64,000 bases of DNA from Akkermansia sp. (GCA_017435505.1 JAFSEZ010000004.1:53730-117729), one strand, 5' to 3'. Counted from the first letter of the stretch, positions 43,477 through 52,335 are shown. The notes: generated by a model not told the origin, from the sequence alone. Translations and numbers: made by a program.

Positions 43477-44430
43477 ATGGAGCAGAGCAAGAAAACAATC
43501 GGCGTGGATTTTGGTGCTACCACTATTATAATCGGCGTGGTGCAAGGGGCGCGCATCTTGGATAAGACCGCACCTTTGCCCACGCAACAATTCACCGACC
43601 CCGCTGCTATCATGGATGCCATGTGTGCTTCTATACGCGATTTGCAGACCCGCCACCCTGAAGTGGTTGCCGTGGGACTGGGTATGCCCGGATGGGTGGA
43701 TTTTTACCGCGGGGTACTCTATCAGCTTACCAATGTGCCGGTGTGGAATCACGAGGTGCCTGTGCGCGAAATCATGGGGCGGGCGCTGGGATTACCCATT
43801 GTGCTGGATAATGATGCCAACTGCATGGCTTATGCAGAATGGAAACAGGGTGCCGGTGTGGGACTGGAAAGTATGGTCTGCCTGACCCTCGGCACCGGAA
43901 TCGGCGGTGGCATTGTGCTTCATAATCGCATGCTGCGCGGGCGCACCGTGTCTGCTGCGGAGCTGGGACAAACGAGCGTGTGCTTCAACGGCCGGCGCGG
44001 CCCTTTCGGTAACTTGGGCGCGGTGGAAGAATACATCGGCTGCAATGAAGTGGCTGCTGATGCCGCAGCGATGTATGCGGAGCAGGGGATTGCTTGCACC
44101 GCTGCGGAATGTACTCCCTATCATTTGGCGCAGGCTGCTCGCCGGGGTGATACTGTGGCGCTGCGGGTATTCGAGAATTTTGCGGAGAAATTGGCCTGCT
44201 TGATGATGAATATGATGTACGCCTTTGTGCCGGATGCCTTCATCATCGGCGGTGGTGTGGCCAAGGCGGGAGATTTACTTTTTGCACCGTTGCAACGCCG
44301 CCTGCAAGAGCAGCTTTTCCCTGTGCATTACAACGCGTTGAAGATATTGCCTGCTCATTTCGGTGCAGATTCCGGCCTGGTTGGAGCCGGACTCATGGCT
44401 GCGGATTATGAAGATGCCTCACTTGCCTAA
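43477..44430 (+). CDS. ROK family sugar kinase (glucokinase-like), zinc motif absent
   Basis: A 317-residue ROK protein, probably phosphorylating glucose or an amino sugar. It has the N-terminal phosphate loop IGVDFGATTIIIGVV, GLGMPGWVDFYRG, the catalytic Asp in LDNDANCMAYAEW, and LGTGIGGGIVLHNRML. The usual ROK segment with a metal-binding His and C-x-C-G-x2-G-C is replaced by AELGQTSVCFNGRRG, so the His is Gln and the cysteine cluster is lost. It has no DNA-binding HTH, so it is an enzyme rather than a repressor. Function as ManNAc kinase for the sialic acid genes is possible but unsupported by location. Confidence 0.85.
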   Translation: MEQSKKTIGVDFGATTIIIGVVQGARILDKTAPLPTQQFTDPAAIMDAMCASIRDLQTRHPEVVAVGLGMPGWVDFYRGVLYQLTNVPVWNHEVPVREIMGRALGLPIVLDNDANCMAYAEWKQGAGVGLESMVCLTLGTGIGGGIVLHNRMLRGRTVSAAELGQTSVCFNGRRGPFGNLGAVEEYIGCNEVAADAAAMYAEQGIACTAAECTPYHLAQAARRGDTVALRVFENFAEKLACLMMNMMYAFVPDAFIIGGGVAKAGDLLFAPLQRRLQEQLFPVHYNALKILPAHFGADSGLVGAGLMAADYEDASLA

Positions 44431-44476
44431 CTGTTTGTTTCAACGCTTTCCCTTGCTGCATTGTTAAACTCTGCAT

Positions 44477-45982
44477 ATGAATGCGCCTATTCCACCTTCT
44501 GAAGAAGAAGCCAAACTTCCACCTGCGCCTGAACCTGAGCCGCTAGAAGAACCGACGTGGTGGCGTTTGGGGTGGGTTCCTTTTGTCGTATTTGTGCTGG
44601 CAGCCGCAGCGGCTGATTTTCTGTTTCCCCGCATTCATGGTTTTGGCGTGGGGGCTGCCATCGGTGTTCTTTTGGGGATGGGCGCACTCATGTTGTTGCG
44701 GCGCGATTTCACCCGGGGTGAAATCATGTTCCTAACGCTGATGACTCTTGTATGCTGTTGCGGTTTGATGCTCAATGGAAGTGTTTTGTGTTGGGTCGCC
44801 GCGCTTGCTGTGCCCTTTGCGGTGGTGCAAATGCCCGGTAAATCCGGTGCAAAGAGCACGAGTAAGTATCTGAACTGGTGGCAATTTTGGTTTTCTCACC
44901 GCATCCGTGCAGAGGTGAGCAGCCGCGCCGAACGCATCAAAAAGATTCTTCCTATGTTGCTGAGCATCCTGATCGGCATCATCTGCTTTGTCTTTTTCCT
45001 GAGCATCTTTGCATCGGGTAATCCTGTGGTGGAATTGGTGTGGAATGCTATAGCCGATGCGTGGAACAGCGTGGTGGAGTTCCTCAACCTCAACTGGGAG
45101 TTCTGCTTCCAAGTGTTCTGCTGGGTGGGTGGTGTGCTGTGGTTTGGCATTTATACCATGAAGCGTCCGGAAGCCCAAGCTCCGATTCCGGCTGCTCCCG
45201 TTGCCAATAAGCATTCCATCTTGCCTTATCTGGCACCTAGTGTGTTGATTGGTACCAACTTGGCCTTCCTGATTGCTTCCTCCACAGATGTGGCATTCCT
45301 TTGGTTGCATCGCGTACCAGAGGGCATTTCGCAGACAGAGTATTTGTATGATGGCGCGGCATCCATCACTTGGGCCTCAGGCATTGCAGCGGTGTTGTTG
45401 GTGGCTTTGTTTCGACCGAGCGGCACTTCTCGCAGATCGGTGCTATCTCGTGTAGCCGGGTATATACTGTTGCTTCAGACCTTTGTGCTGGCCGCCAGCG
45501 TGTACATGCGTTTGTACTACCAAGTGGAAGCATACGGGTATACGGCTCGGCGAGTGTTGGCCTCGGAATGCATGTTGATGGGGATTGCCGGGCTGGTGTT
45601 CCTGTTCATCTACATGAGCCGCCGCGAGAGATTTTGGGGCTTGCTGCGTCCCATTGCCGCTGTAGCATTGTTGCTGGTGCTTGCATTCTCTATCAGCTCG
45701 CCTTCACAGATAGCCGGTGATTTGAACATGCGCTATGCTTCGGCTCATCCTCATTGGAAGTTTACGGCAAAGGATTTTAGTTTCCGTGCGTTTTCTGTGG
45801 AGAAAAACTTGGGCTTTGCGTGGTTTGTGTACCGGCAGTGTCAGGACCCGGATTTGCGCTATAAAATTAACTCGCGTTGCAATAGCCTCATGAAGCGAGC
45901 AGAGCGCAGAACGTGGCGCAGCTACTCCATCTTCTTGTCTCGCGATGAACAATTGGCTGCTGAGATTCTGAAAAAGCTTTGA
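44477..45982 (+). CDS. DUF4173/DUF4153-like multi-pass membrane protein
   Basis: A 501-residue protein with a Pro/Glu-rich N-terminal tail of about 28 residues, then roughly twelve membrane segments. The segment YYQVEAYGYTARRVLASECML resembles the conserved motif of DUF4173 proteins. A soluble C-terminal part of about 90 residues follows. Family function is unknown. A TAAACT box ends 6 bases before the ATG, again suggesting a very short leader. It stands between the ROK gene and a convergent ADH-like gene. Confidence 0.75.
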   Translation: MNAPIPPSEEEAKLPPAPEPEPLEEPTWWRLGWVPFVVFVLAAAAADFLFPRIHGFGVGAAIGVLLGMGALMLLRRDFTRGEIMFLTLMTLVCCCGLMLNGSVLCWVAALAVPFAVVQMPGKSGAKSTSKYLNWWQFWFSHRIRAEVSSRAERIKKILPMLLSILIGIICFVFFLSIFASGNPVVELVWNAIADAWNSVVEFLNLNWEFCFQVFCWVGGVLWFGIYTMKRPEAQAPIPAAPVANKHSILPYLAPSVLIGTNLAFLIASSTDVAFLWLHRVPEGISQTEYLYDGAASITWASGIAAVLLVALFRPSGTSRRSVLSRVAGYILLLQTFVLAASVYMRLYYQVEAYGYTARRVLASECMLMGIAGLVFLFIYMSRRERFWGLLRPIAAVALLLVLAFSISSPSQIAGDLNMRYASAHPHWKFTAKDFSFRAFSVEKNLGFAWFVYRQCQDPDLRYKINSRCNSLMKRAERRTWRSYSIFLSRDEQLAAEILKKL

Positions 45983-45989
45983 GTTCTCC

Positions 45990-47102
45990 CTATAGCAATG
46001 CCTCGCGCACCACGAGCAGTTGCTCATCCGGCGTTAAAATACAATGAGGTGGAGTGAAAATGCTCTCCAAATGCTTGGTGTTTTGCATAATGGCTGCACA
46101 CAAGGCATCTGCTTTGAGGTTAGAATCCGCTGCTCTGCTTGTGAGCCCACAGCTGTGTAAAATGCTGCGTAATTCTGTCTCGATGCCGTGTGGAAGCTGC
46201 AATGCTTGCTGGTAGAGATGCGGGTTTTTGGCCTCAGCGTGCGCGTGCCAGACAGGTGCCAGCTTGCAAAGAGTAGCACCCAATGGACAAGCCGGTACCG
46301 CCGTGCAAATGGCTAAGGCTGTGGCAATCTCCGGCGGACAGGTACATGTGGCGCTTGCCATGGCTGCCAGTAGGGTGCCGGCAGACACGGCGCGGCGGGC
46401 GCTATCATCTTTCCCTTGGGCAATGCACCGGGGTAATGTAGTGCGCAGTTGCTCCCACGCGTGGGTGGCTAGTACCTGCGCGGGGAGGGGGGCACCCGCC
46501 GTAAGCATTACCCCCATGGCCGCGAGCAGCGCGATGAACCCCAACTGTCCCGTTTGCCTCGGCGGCAGGGTGATGGTAATACTCGGATCGGTCAGGCATG
46601 AATGGGCGTATAAGCGTTTGTCTTCTATGAGATGCATGCCATCAGTCCTCATATAAAAACAGTAAGGAAGAAGCGATGCGATTTCTGCTACGGTGGGGAT
46701 GCTCACCACGGGAAGCGGGGCGTTGGCAAAGCCTGCTTGCTCACATGTTTCCGGTGTGCCTGCGTTGGTACAGAGGATGGATACCAGTTTAGCTGCGTTG
46801 ATGCAGGCAGCGCCCCCCAATGCCACAATGCAGGTGCAGCCGGCTCGGCGCCCTACATCGGCAATGTCGCACGCTTTTTCTGCGCTGATGATGCCGCGCA
46901 CTCCCTCACATACAATGTGGTTCACCTGCTGTTCTGTAAGGATGTTTTTGAGCAAGTTGGTGAAACCGTACGGGGCATCCGCATTTTCTCCGCTGATCAC
47001 GAGCACGCGAGAACCGGGAAGATGACTTTTTTTCAGTCTCCGGAATAAGCCGTCTTCAAAGCGAATCTGGGTGGGCATGCAATAGGTAAAACAATGAGTC
47101 AT
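45990..47102 (-). CDS. Iron-containing alcohol dehydrogenase-like protein with degenerate active site
   Basis: A 370-residue protein with the length and strand order of Fe-ADH/glycerol dehydrogenase enzymes. The N-terminal Rossmann-like part is recognisable, but key motifs are altered. GGGSxxDxAK is GGAACINAAK (96-105, Asp to Asn). PTTAGTGSE is PTVAEIAS (136-143). Only the first metal Asp survives, in TDPSIT. The following GxDALxHAxE is GFIALLAAM (188-196), with both metal-site Asp and His lost. The protein is Cys-rich (about 16). It is intact and has a strong promoter, so it is probably functional in another way. Enzyme activity is doubtful. Confidence 0.7.
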   Translation of the reverse strand: MTHCFTYCMPTQIRFEDGLFRRLKKSHLPGSRVLVISGENADAPYGFTNLLKNILTEQQVNHIVCEGVRGIISAEKACDIADVGRRAGCTCIVALGGAACINAAKLVSILCTNAGTPETCEQAGFANAPLPVVSIPTVAEIASLLPYCFYMRTDGMHLIEDKRLYAHSCLTDPSITITLPPRQTGQLGFIALLAAMGVMLTAGAPLPAQVLATHAWEQLRTTLPRCIAQGKDDSARRAVSAGTLLAAMASATCTCPPEIATALAICTAVPACPLGATLCKLAPVWHAHAEAKNPHLYQQALQLPHGIETELRSILHSCGLTSRAADSNLKADALCAAIMQNTKHLESIFTPPHCILTPDEQLLVVREALL

Positions 47103-47110
47103 GGCAGCCG

Positions 47111-47139
47111 ATTATATGCGCCATGGCTCTTGCCTGCAA
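47111..47139 (-). promoter_or_regulatory. Promoter of the ADH-like gene, very short leader
   Basis: Minus strand: TTGCAG, 17 bases, perfect TATAAT, then 8 bases to the ATG at 47102. Confidence 0.7.
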
Positions 47140-47165
47140 TTTGTTACTCCAACTATTAGCCGTAA

Positions 47166-47205
47166 ACAAAAACACCCTGTGAGCAGCTCGCTGCATCACA
47201 GGGTG
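47166..47205 (-). terminator. Intrinsic terminator of htpG
   Basis: A perfect 10-bp stem (47173-47182 with 47196-47205) has a GCAGC/GCTGC inner stem and is followed on the minus strand by TTTTTGTTT. It lies 25 bases after the htpG stop. Confidence 0.9.
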
Positions 47206-47229
47206 GAATAAAGATGGAAGAAGATGCGT

Positions 47230-49077
47230 TTATTTGTTCAGCAGCCGCTCCAGCAGCGCCTGAGAGTTGTCTGCCAAGCGGGCGGGGTCGTCCAGCATGC
47301 CGGCGCGGAGCAGGGCGGTGTTGATGACTTGGTCTGCCAGCAGCTTGGCCAGCTCTGCATCGCTCTTGCGCAGCTCTGCCAGTTTCATCACGATGGGATT
47401 GCGCGGGTTGAAGGCAATCTCAGGGTGCGTTTCCGGCACTTCCTGCCCCATGGCTTTGAGGTATGCTTTTACCTCAGGGGAGATGTCATGCTCTCCTTGC
47501 AGGGCTATGGCGGGGGCAGAAGTCACACGGTTGCCGGTGCTCACCTTGCTGAAGCGGTCTTTGAATGTTTCCTCAATCCAGGTGGTGAGGCCGCCGGCTT
47601 CCTCCTCATCCAGCGAGGGGGCATCGGGGGCGGTGTCTTCTATCTCCGGCAGATCCAGATTGGCGCGGTCGATGGCTTTGATTTCCTTCTCATCGAAGCG
47701 CATGAGGCTCTCCATCACAAATTGGTCGCCGCCTTCCGTCAGGAATGCCACCTCGAATCCGCGGGCGTTGAGCGCATCCAGATAGGGAGAGTGCTCCAAT
47801 TGGGCGCGGGAGGTGCCGTAGAGTACGTAAATATCCTTCTGGTTTTCCTTCATGCGGCTTACGTAGTCTGCCAAGGAGGTGTATTTGCCGCTTTCCGTGA
47901 AGGTGGATTCAAAGCGCAGCAACTTGCCCAGAGCATCCTTGTGCTCCCAGCTGGTTACTACACCTTCTTTGATGTAGCGGCCGAACTGAGCCCAGAATTT
48001 CTCGTACTTTTCGGCATCATCCTTTGCCACACCTTCCAGGTGCTTGATGAATCGTTTGGTGATGATGCCGGAAATCTTGCGCAGCAAGGAGTTGTCCTGC
48101 AACATTTCGCGGGAGATGTTGAGGGGAAGGTCCTCGCTATCCACTACGCCGGTGAGAAAACGCAGCCACTCCGGCAGCAGCTTTTCGGGCTTGCTGTCAA
48201 TGAGCACTTTGTGGCAGTACAGGGAAACATTGGGCTCGCAGCGCCCAAATCCCATGGCTTCCGGGTTCTCCTCCGGCACAAAGAGTACGGAGTTGAGCAC
48301 GATAGGGGCATCGGCGCTGAAGTGCATGTAGGTGAGCGGCTCCGATTCCGTGTGGCCGATGAATTGGTAGAAAGCGTTGTATTCCTCCGTCGTCACGTCC
48401 TTCTTATTCTTCATCCAAATGGCCTGCACGGTGTTGAGGTGCTCGCCGTTGAAATCAATGGGGAATCCGATGAAGTTGCTGTATTTGCTGAGGATGTAGC
48501 GCACGTGCTCGGCTTTGGAGAAATTGGCGGCATCTTCCTTGAGGTGCACCAAGATGCTGGTGCCGCGCGGAGTGTCGGCTGCTGCATCTTCTAAGGTGTA
48601 GCCTTCCTGCCCATCGCTCACCCATTTGACGGGGGCGGCATCCGGCTGCCATGAACGCGTGGTTACTTCCACCTTGTCCGCAGCCATGAACACGCTGTAG
48701 AACCCCACGCCGAACTGCCCAATGAGGTCTTGCGTGCCCCCCTGGCTTTCCTTGATGGCTTCCAAAAACTTCTTGGTGCCGGAGTGGGCAATAGTGCCTA
48801 AGAATTCGATGACTTCCTCTCGTGTCATTCCGATGCCGGAATCTGCCAGGGTGATAGTGCGGGCTTCTTCATCGGTGGTGATGTTGATTCGCAACTCTCG
48901 CTCCGGGTCAGCAATGGCCGTGCCCGTGAGCTGCTTGAGACGCAGTTTTTCCAGTGCGTCCGAAGCGTTGGAGACAAGCTCACGCACAAAAACCTCTCGA
49001 TCGCTGTAGAAAGCGTGAATGACTATATCAAGAAGCTGGCGTACCTCTGTTTGAAATTGATGTGTGCTGTTGCTCAT
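47230..49077 (-). CDS. htpG: Molecular chaperone HtpG (Hsp90)
   Basis: An ATP-dependent cytosolic chaperone. The 615-residue protein has the GHKL ATP-binding domain with ELVSNASDALEKLR, ADSGIGMTREE, GQFGVGFYSVFM and GTSILVHLKEDA. The middle domain includes RGVVDSEDLPLNISREMLQ-type sequence (GVVDSEDLPLNISREMLQ), and a dimerisation domain follows. It lacks the terminal MEEVD of eukaryotic Hsp90, as expected. ATG 49077 gives the standard N-terminus MSNSTHQFQTEVRQLL. It is monocistronic with a promoter overlapped by an inverted repeat. Confidence 0.97.
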   Translation of the reverse strand: MSNSTHQFQTEVRQLLDIVIHAFYSDREVFVRELVSNASDALEKLRLKQLTGTAIADPERELRINITTDEEARTITLADSGIGMTREEVIEFLGTIAHSGTKKFLEAIKESQGGTQDLIGQFGVGFYSVFMAADKVEVTTRSWQPDAAPVKWVSDGQEGYTLEDAAADTPRGTSILVHLKEDAANFSKAEHVRYILSKYSNFIGFPIDFNGEHLNTVQAIWMKNKKDVTTEEYNAFYQFIGHTESEPLTYMHFSADAPIVLNSVLFVPEENPEAMGFGRCEPNVSLYCHKVLIDSKPEKLLPEWLRFLTGVVDSEDLPLNISREMLQDNSLLRKISGIITKRFIKHLEGVAKDDAEKYEKFWAQFGRYIKEGVVTSWEHKDALGKLLRFESTFTESGKYTSLADYVSRMKENQKDIYVLYGTSRAQLEHSPYLDALNARGFEVAFLTEGGDQFVMESLMRFDEKEIKAIDRANLDLPEIEDTAPDAPSLDEEEAGGLTTWIEETFKDRFSKVSTGNRVTSAPAIALQGEHDISPEVKAYLKAMGQEVPETHPEIAFNPRNPIVMKLAELRKSDAELAKLLADQVINTALLRAGMLDDPARLADNSQALLERLLNK

Positions 49078-49102
49078 GATGAAAAAATGAAAGTTTGCAT
49101 GT

Positions 49103-49148
49103 ATTGTATGCCGCCGATACAAATCGTCAAGATACTAGTGCGGCATAC
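49103..49148 (-). promoter_or_regulatory. htpG promoter flanked by a 9-bp inverted repeat
   Basis: Minus strand: TTGACG (49125-49130), 16 bases, TACAAT (49103-49108), then 25 bases to the ATG. The arms GTATGCCGC (49106-49114) and GCGGCATAC (49140-49148) are separated by 25 bases, one overlapping the -10/spacer and one lying upstream of the -35. This differs from the CIRCE element of HrcA-controlled genes. It may bind a different heat-shock repressor. Confidence 0.5.
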
Positions 49149-49168
49149 CACGGGGGGGCGGCAGATGC

Positions 49169-50170
49169 TTACCTATGGAAAAATTTGGTGGCGGAAATAT
49201 GGGAAACATGGCGCAGGTTGAGGTAGCGGGTGCGCAAGAGTGAGCAATCGCGGTGCCCCATTTCCTCTTGTAATTGCGGTAAGTTGTGAAAGTATTTGAG
49301 GTGAAGACTCGCGAAGGTGTGGCGAAGAACATCCGGTTGCCAGTGACACAGCCCTGCATATCCCCGTACGCGTTTCCACAACCTGTTCCAATTGCTCGGC
49401 GCAATCAAATCAGATGATTCCTTTTTCAGTTCACAAAGTTTAGCGGCTTCTCCCCGCAGCGGGATGGCACGGGCTCCGCCTGTCTTACTGTGCATCCCTT
49501 CCACGTATACCATTTTTTCCCGCGGGTCAATATCACACCAGTGCAAACGCCGTACCTCGCCCGGTCTGATGCCGCACCACAGCATCAGGTAGATGGCCGG
49601 AGCCATGCAGCGGAACTCCTCCGTTTCGCATGCTCTGACCAAGTTGTTGATTTGTCTGGTGCTCAGTATTTCAATGCGTTCTTCCACCACCGGAGGCGCA
49701 ACAATGGCCTTTGTCGGGTTGTGGGTGCACCAACCTTGGTTTTGTCCGTAGTGAAAAATACTGTGTAAAATCATTTTAGCTTTTCGGTATGAATGAGCGC
49801 TATGCGCAAATGTCTTGTCCAGTAGAGCCTTGCATTCCTCTACGGTGATTTCCCGGAGGGGGCGCGTTGCGATGCTGCGATCTCTCAACATCCTTTGCGT
49901 GAACGATTTTAAATCTGCACGTGTACTGGGGCGGCGGTATTTTCGGGCTTGCAAGCTTGCTTGTACAGCGTGCTCAAAGCTTACCGTGCGCGTGGCTTGG
50001 AGCATGGAGCTGATGCCGTAGCGAATCGTGCTGCGGAATGCTCTGATGATATCTATTCGGCTGGCATCGCTCAGCCCGGCTTCTTCTGCAAATTCAATGA
50101 ATAAGCGTGATATGTCACCGGGTGCTATGTCGAGCTCCGGTGCGAATGGTGAAGGAATACTGGTTTTCAT
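49169..50170 (-). CDS. Tyrosine recombinase (integrase family), isolated
   Basis: A 333-residue site-specific recombinase distinct from the Xer protein at 17.9 kb. It has an N-terminal helical region (to about residue 90), a SAM-like core-binding domain, and a complete catalytic set: Arg in CGIRPGEVRRLHW, Lys in HSKTGGARAIPL, His-x-x-Arg in VLRHTFASLHL, His in EEMGHRDCSLLRTRYL, and Tyr in that segment. No excisionase, cargo or attachment repeat is evident: htpG and serS flank it. It could be a remnant of an element or a domesticated recombinase acting on an invertible site elsewhere. Confidence 0.85.
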   Translation of the reverse strand: MKTSIPSPFAPELDIAPGDISRLFIEFAEEAGLSDASRIDIIRAFRSTIRYGISSMLQATRTVSFEHAVQASLQARKYRRPSTRADLKSFTQRMLRDRSIATRPLREITVEECKALLDKTFAHSAHSYRKAKMILHSIFHYGQNQGWCTHNPTKAIVAPPVVEERIEILSTRQINNLVRACETEEFRCMAPAIYLMLWCGIRPGEVRRLHWCDIDPREKMVYVEGMHSKTGGARAIPLRGEAAKLCELKKESSDLIAPSNWNRLWKRVRGYAGLCHWQPDVLRHTFASLHLKYFHNLPQLQEEMGHRDCSLLRTRYLNLRHVSHISATKFFHR

Positions 50171-50176
50171 CCCGGC

Positions 50177-50206
50177 GTCATATCACGCATGCAAGGGAGG
50201 TGTCAA
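50177..50206 (-). promoter_or_regulatory. Promoter of the recombinase gene, predicted leaderless
   Basis: Minus strand: perfect TTGACA, 18 bases, TATGAC, then 6 bases (GCCGGG) to the ATG at 50170. Confidence 0.6.
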
Positions 50207-50251
50207 ACGGAAGCGTGCGTTAAATTATGTTGCAGAAGTCGCACTTTCCGC

Positions 50252-50279
50252 TTGAATCTGATGCACATTGGGGTAGAAT
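50252..50279 (+). promoter_or_regulatory. Promoter of serS, very short leader
   Basis: TTGAAT, 16 bases, TAGAAT, then 9 bases to the ATG at 50289. A GGAG four bases before the ATG is too close for a normal ribosome site and would fall at the very 5' end of the transcript. Confidence 0.65.
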
Positions 50280-50288
50280 ATCGGAGTT

Positions 50289-51575
50289 ATGCTAGATATC
50301 CGACTTGTCCGAGAAAATCCGGAGTATGTAAAAGAGCGGGTTCGCCTGCGTGGTGGTGAGCATTGGATGCTTGTAGATAAGGTGCTTGAGTGTGATGTGA
50401 AGCGCCGCAATGCGGAGACGGAGAAGCAGGCTCTCTCCCAAGAGCGCAACAGTTCTTCCAAGTTGATTGGGCAGATGATGAAGGAGGGCCGCCGCGATGA
50501 GGCGGAGGCTCTCAAAAAGCGTATGTCCGAAGTGGGAGACAAAATCCGTGAGTTGGATGCCGTGGCCACTGCAGCAGCCGAGGAACAGGAACAATTGCTT
50601 CTCGCCATCCCCAATATGCCGCATGATGGCGCTCCTGTGGGGGCAGATGATTCCGCTAACCCTGAACTGCGCCAATGGGGCTCCAAACCTGAGATTGAAA
50701 ACCCCAAGGACCACGTGGAAATTGCCACCGCCTTGGGCTTGCTTAATTTTGAAGATGCCGCTCGCATTTCCGGCTCCGGCTTCATTGTGTACCGTGGACT
50801 CGGTGCTCGCTTGGAGCGTGCGCTCATCAATTTCCTGCTTGATACCCAGACACGCGAAAACGGCTACCAAGAGGTGGGTGTGCCTTTCATTGTGAAGCGC
50901 GAATGTATGTATGGTACCGGGCAGCTGCCAAAGTTTGAAGAAGATATGTACGGGCTGGAGGAAAACTCCATGTTCCTGGTGCCTACAGCAGAGGTCCCCG
51001 TCACCAACCTGTGCCGCGACCAAATCTTGCGCGAAACTGACCTTCCCGTGAAGATGACGGCCTACACGCCCTGCTTCCGCCGCGAAGCCGGCTCGGCCGG
51101 CCGCGAAAACAAGGGCATGATTCGTGTGCACCAGTTCGATAAAGTGGAGTTGGTGGAAATCTGTCGCCCGGAAGATGGCTTTGAACAGCTGGAGGCCCTT
51201 ACCTCCCATGCAGAATGCATCTTGCAGAAACTGGGACTGCACTACCGCGTGATTGAACTTTGCACCGGTGATGTTGGCTTCTCCTCTGCCAAGACATACG
51301 ACATTGAAGTTTGGGCACCGGGGCAGGGCAAGTATCTGGAAGTTTCCAGCTGCTCTTGCTTCACCGATTACCAAGCGCGCCGCATGAAGTTGCGCTACAA
51401 GGATGCCAATGGCAAGATACGCACGCCCTACACGCTCAATGGCTCCGGTACCGCCTTGCCCCGTCTCTACGTAGCCCTGTTGGAGCAGTGCCAGCAGCCG
51501 GATGGCTCCGTGCGCATCCCGGATGCGCTTGTACCCTATTTCGGTGCAGATTCGATTCAAGCTCCCACCAAGTAA
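50289..51575 (+). CDS. serS: Seryl-tRNA synthetase
   Basis: Charges tRNA-Ser and tRNA-Sec if present. The 428-residue class II enzyme starts MLDIRLVRENPEYVKERV and has the long antiparallel coiled-coil tRNA-binding arm (about residues 28-100). Motif 2 is CFRREAGSAGRENKGMIRVHQF, and motif 3 is NGSGTALPRLYVALLE. All landmarks and length are standard. The gene precedes an exbB-type gene by 39 bases. Confidence 0.97.
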   Translation: MLDIRLVRENPEYVKERVRLRGGEHWMLVDKVLECDVKRRNAETEKQALSQERNSSSKLIGQMMKEGRRDEAEALKKRMSEVGDKIRELDAVATAAAEEQEQLLLAIPNMPHDGAPVGADDSANPELRQWGSKPEIENPKDHVEIATALGLLNFEDAARISGSGFIVYRGLGARLERALINFLLDTQTRENGYQEVGVPFIVKRECMYGTGQLPKFEEDMYGLEENSMFLVPTAEVPVTNLCRDQILRETDLPVKMTAYTPCFRREAGSAGRENKGMIRVHQFDKVELVEICRPEDGFEQLEALTSHAECILQKLGLHYRVIELCTGDVGFSSAKTYDIEVWAPGQGKYLEVSSCSCFTDYQARRMKLRYKDANGKIRTPYTLNGSGTALPRLYVALLEQCQQPDGSVRIPDALVPYFGADSIQAPTK

Positions 51576-51614
51576 ACCGTCTCTCTCCTGCAACCCTCAA
51601 TACGCCTGTTCTCT

Positions 51615-52325
51615 ATGAGTGAAATGATAGCAACCATGGGTCCCATGTTCTGGCTCATCACCTTCTTTGCCGTGCTGGCATTGGCTGCTGTGGCCGAGCG
51701 TTTGTTCTATTTTCACCGGATTAATATCAACTCCGGAGATTTCCTGCGCGGGCTTTCTTCCTTGCTCCGCAGTGGTCAGTACAATGAGGCCTTGCACGAG
51801 GTGCGCCAGCTCCCCGGACCCATGGCGCGCGTGGTGGAGGCCGTGCTTTCCCGCCCCAAACTTGCCCGCAGCGAACTGCGCGATATAGCGCTGGAAGCAG
51901 CCGAGTTGGAGGTGTACCGCATCGACCGCAACATCCGCTGCTTGCAGGTATGTGCTACGGTAATGCCGCTCTTGGGGCTGCTGGGCACCATCCTGTCGCT
52001 TGTGGCATTCTACGAGCAGCCCGGCATCACCGATGGCGCCGCCGCCATGCCGGAGATTGTTTCCACCCTGCAACGCGCCTTGCTGCTTTCGGCAACAGGT
52101 ATTGCGCTGGCTATTCCTGCCTACTTGTTTTACATGTACTTGGCATCCCGCGCTCGCAAGATTGTGAACAACGTGGAACGTGCCGGCCTGGAATGCGTGC
52201 ACATCATCTGCGATGCTCGTGTTCATAAGGGGGCAGAGGACACCAAGCCGGCCAAGGGCAGCACCTGCCGCTCCGGTATGTGCAGCTTGGAGTCTGCCGC
52301 GCCCCAAGAGGAGCAAGAAGCCTGA
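51615..52325 (+). CDS. exbB: MotA/TolQ/ExbB proton channel family protein (first cluster)
   Basis: The larger subunit of an energy-transducing inner-membrane motor. The 236-residue protein has an N-terminal membrane helix (about residues 8-28), a cytoplasmic loop with ARVVEAVLSRPKLARSELRD, and two paired C-terminal helices. These carry VMPLLGLLGTILSLVAFYEQ and LLLSATGIALAIPAYLFYMYL, both family signatures. The C-terminal tail of about 50 residues includes two Cys and is extended. It is followed after 10 bases by an ExbD-like gene and two small novel genes. Confidence 0.9.
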   Translation: MSEMIATMGPMFWLITFFAVLALAAVAERLFYFHRININSGDFLRGLSSLLRSGQYNEALHEVRQLPGPMARVVEAVLSRPKLARSELRDIALEAAELEVYRIDRNIRCLQVCATVMPLLGLLGTILSLVAFYEQPGITDGAAAMPEIVSTLQRALLLSATGIALAIPAYLFYMYLASRARKIVNNVERAGLECVHIICDARVHKGAEDTKPAKGSTCRSGMCSLESAAPQEEQEA

Positions 52326-52335
52326 TACATGAGCT

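Noticed and set aside
47224..48594. Plus-strand frame of 456 codons
   Set aside because: It is antisense to htpG, whose Hsp90 motifs are complete on the minus strand.
49103..49148. CIRCE/HrcA site before htpG
   Set aside because: The arms and 25-base spacing do not match the TTAGCACTC-N9-GAGTGCTAA consensus.
50292..51593. Minus-strand frame of 433 codons
   Set aside because: It is antisense to serS; class II synthetase motifs lie on the plus strand.
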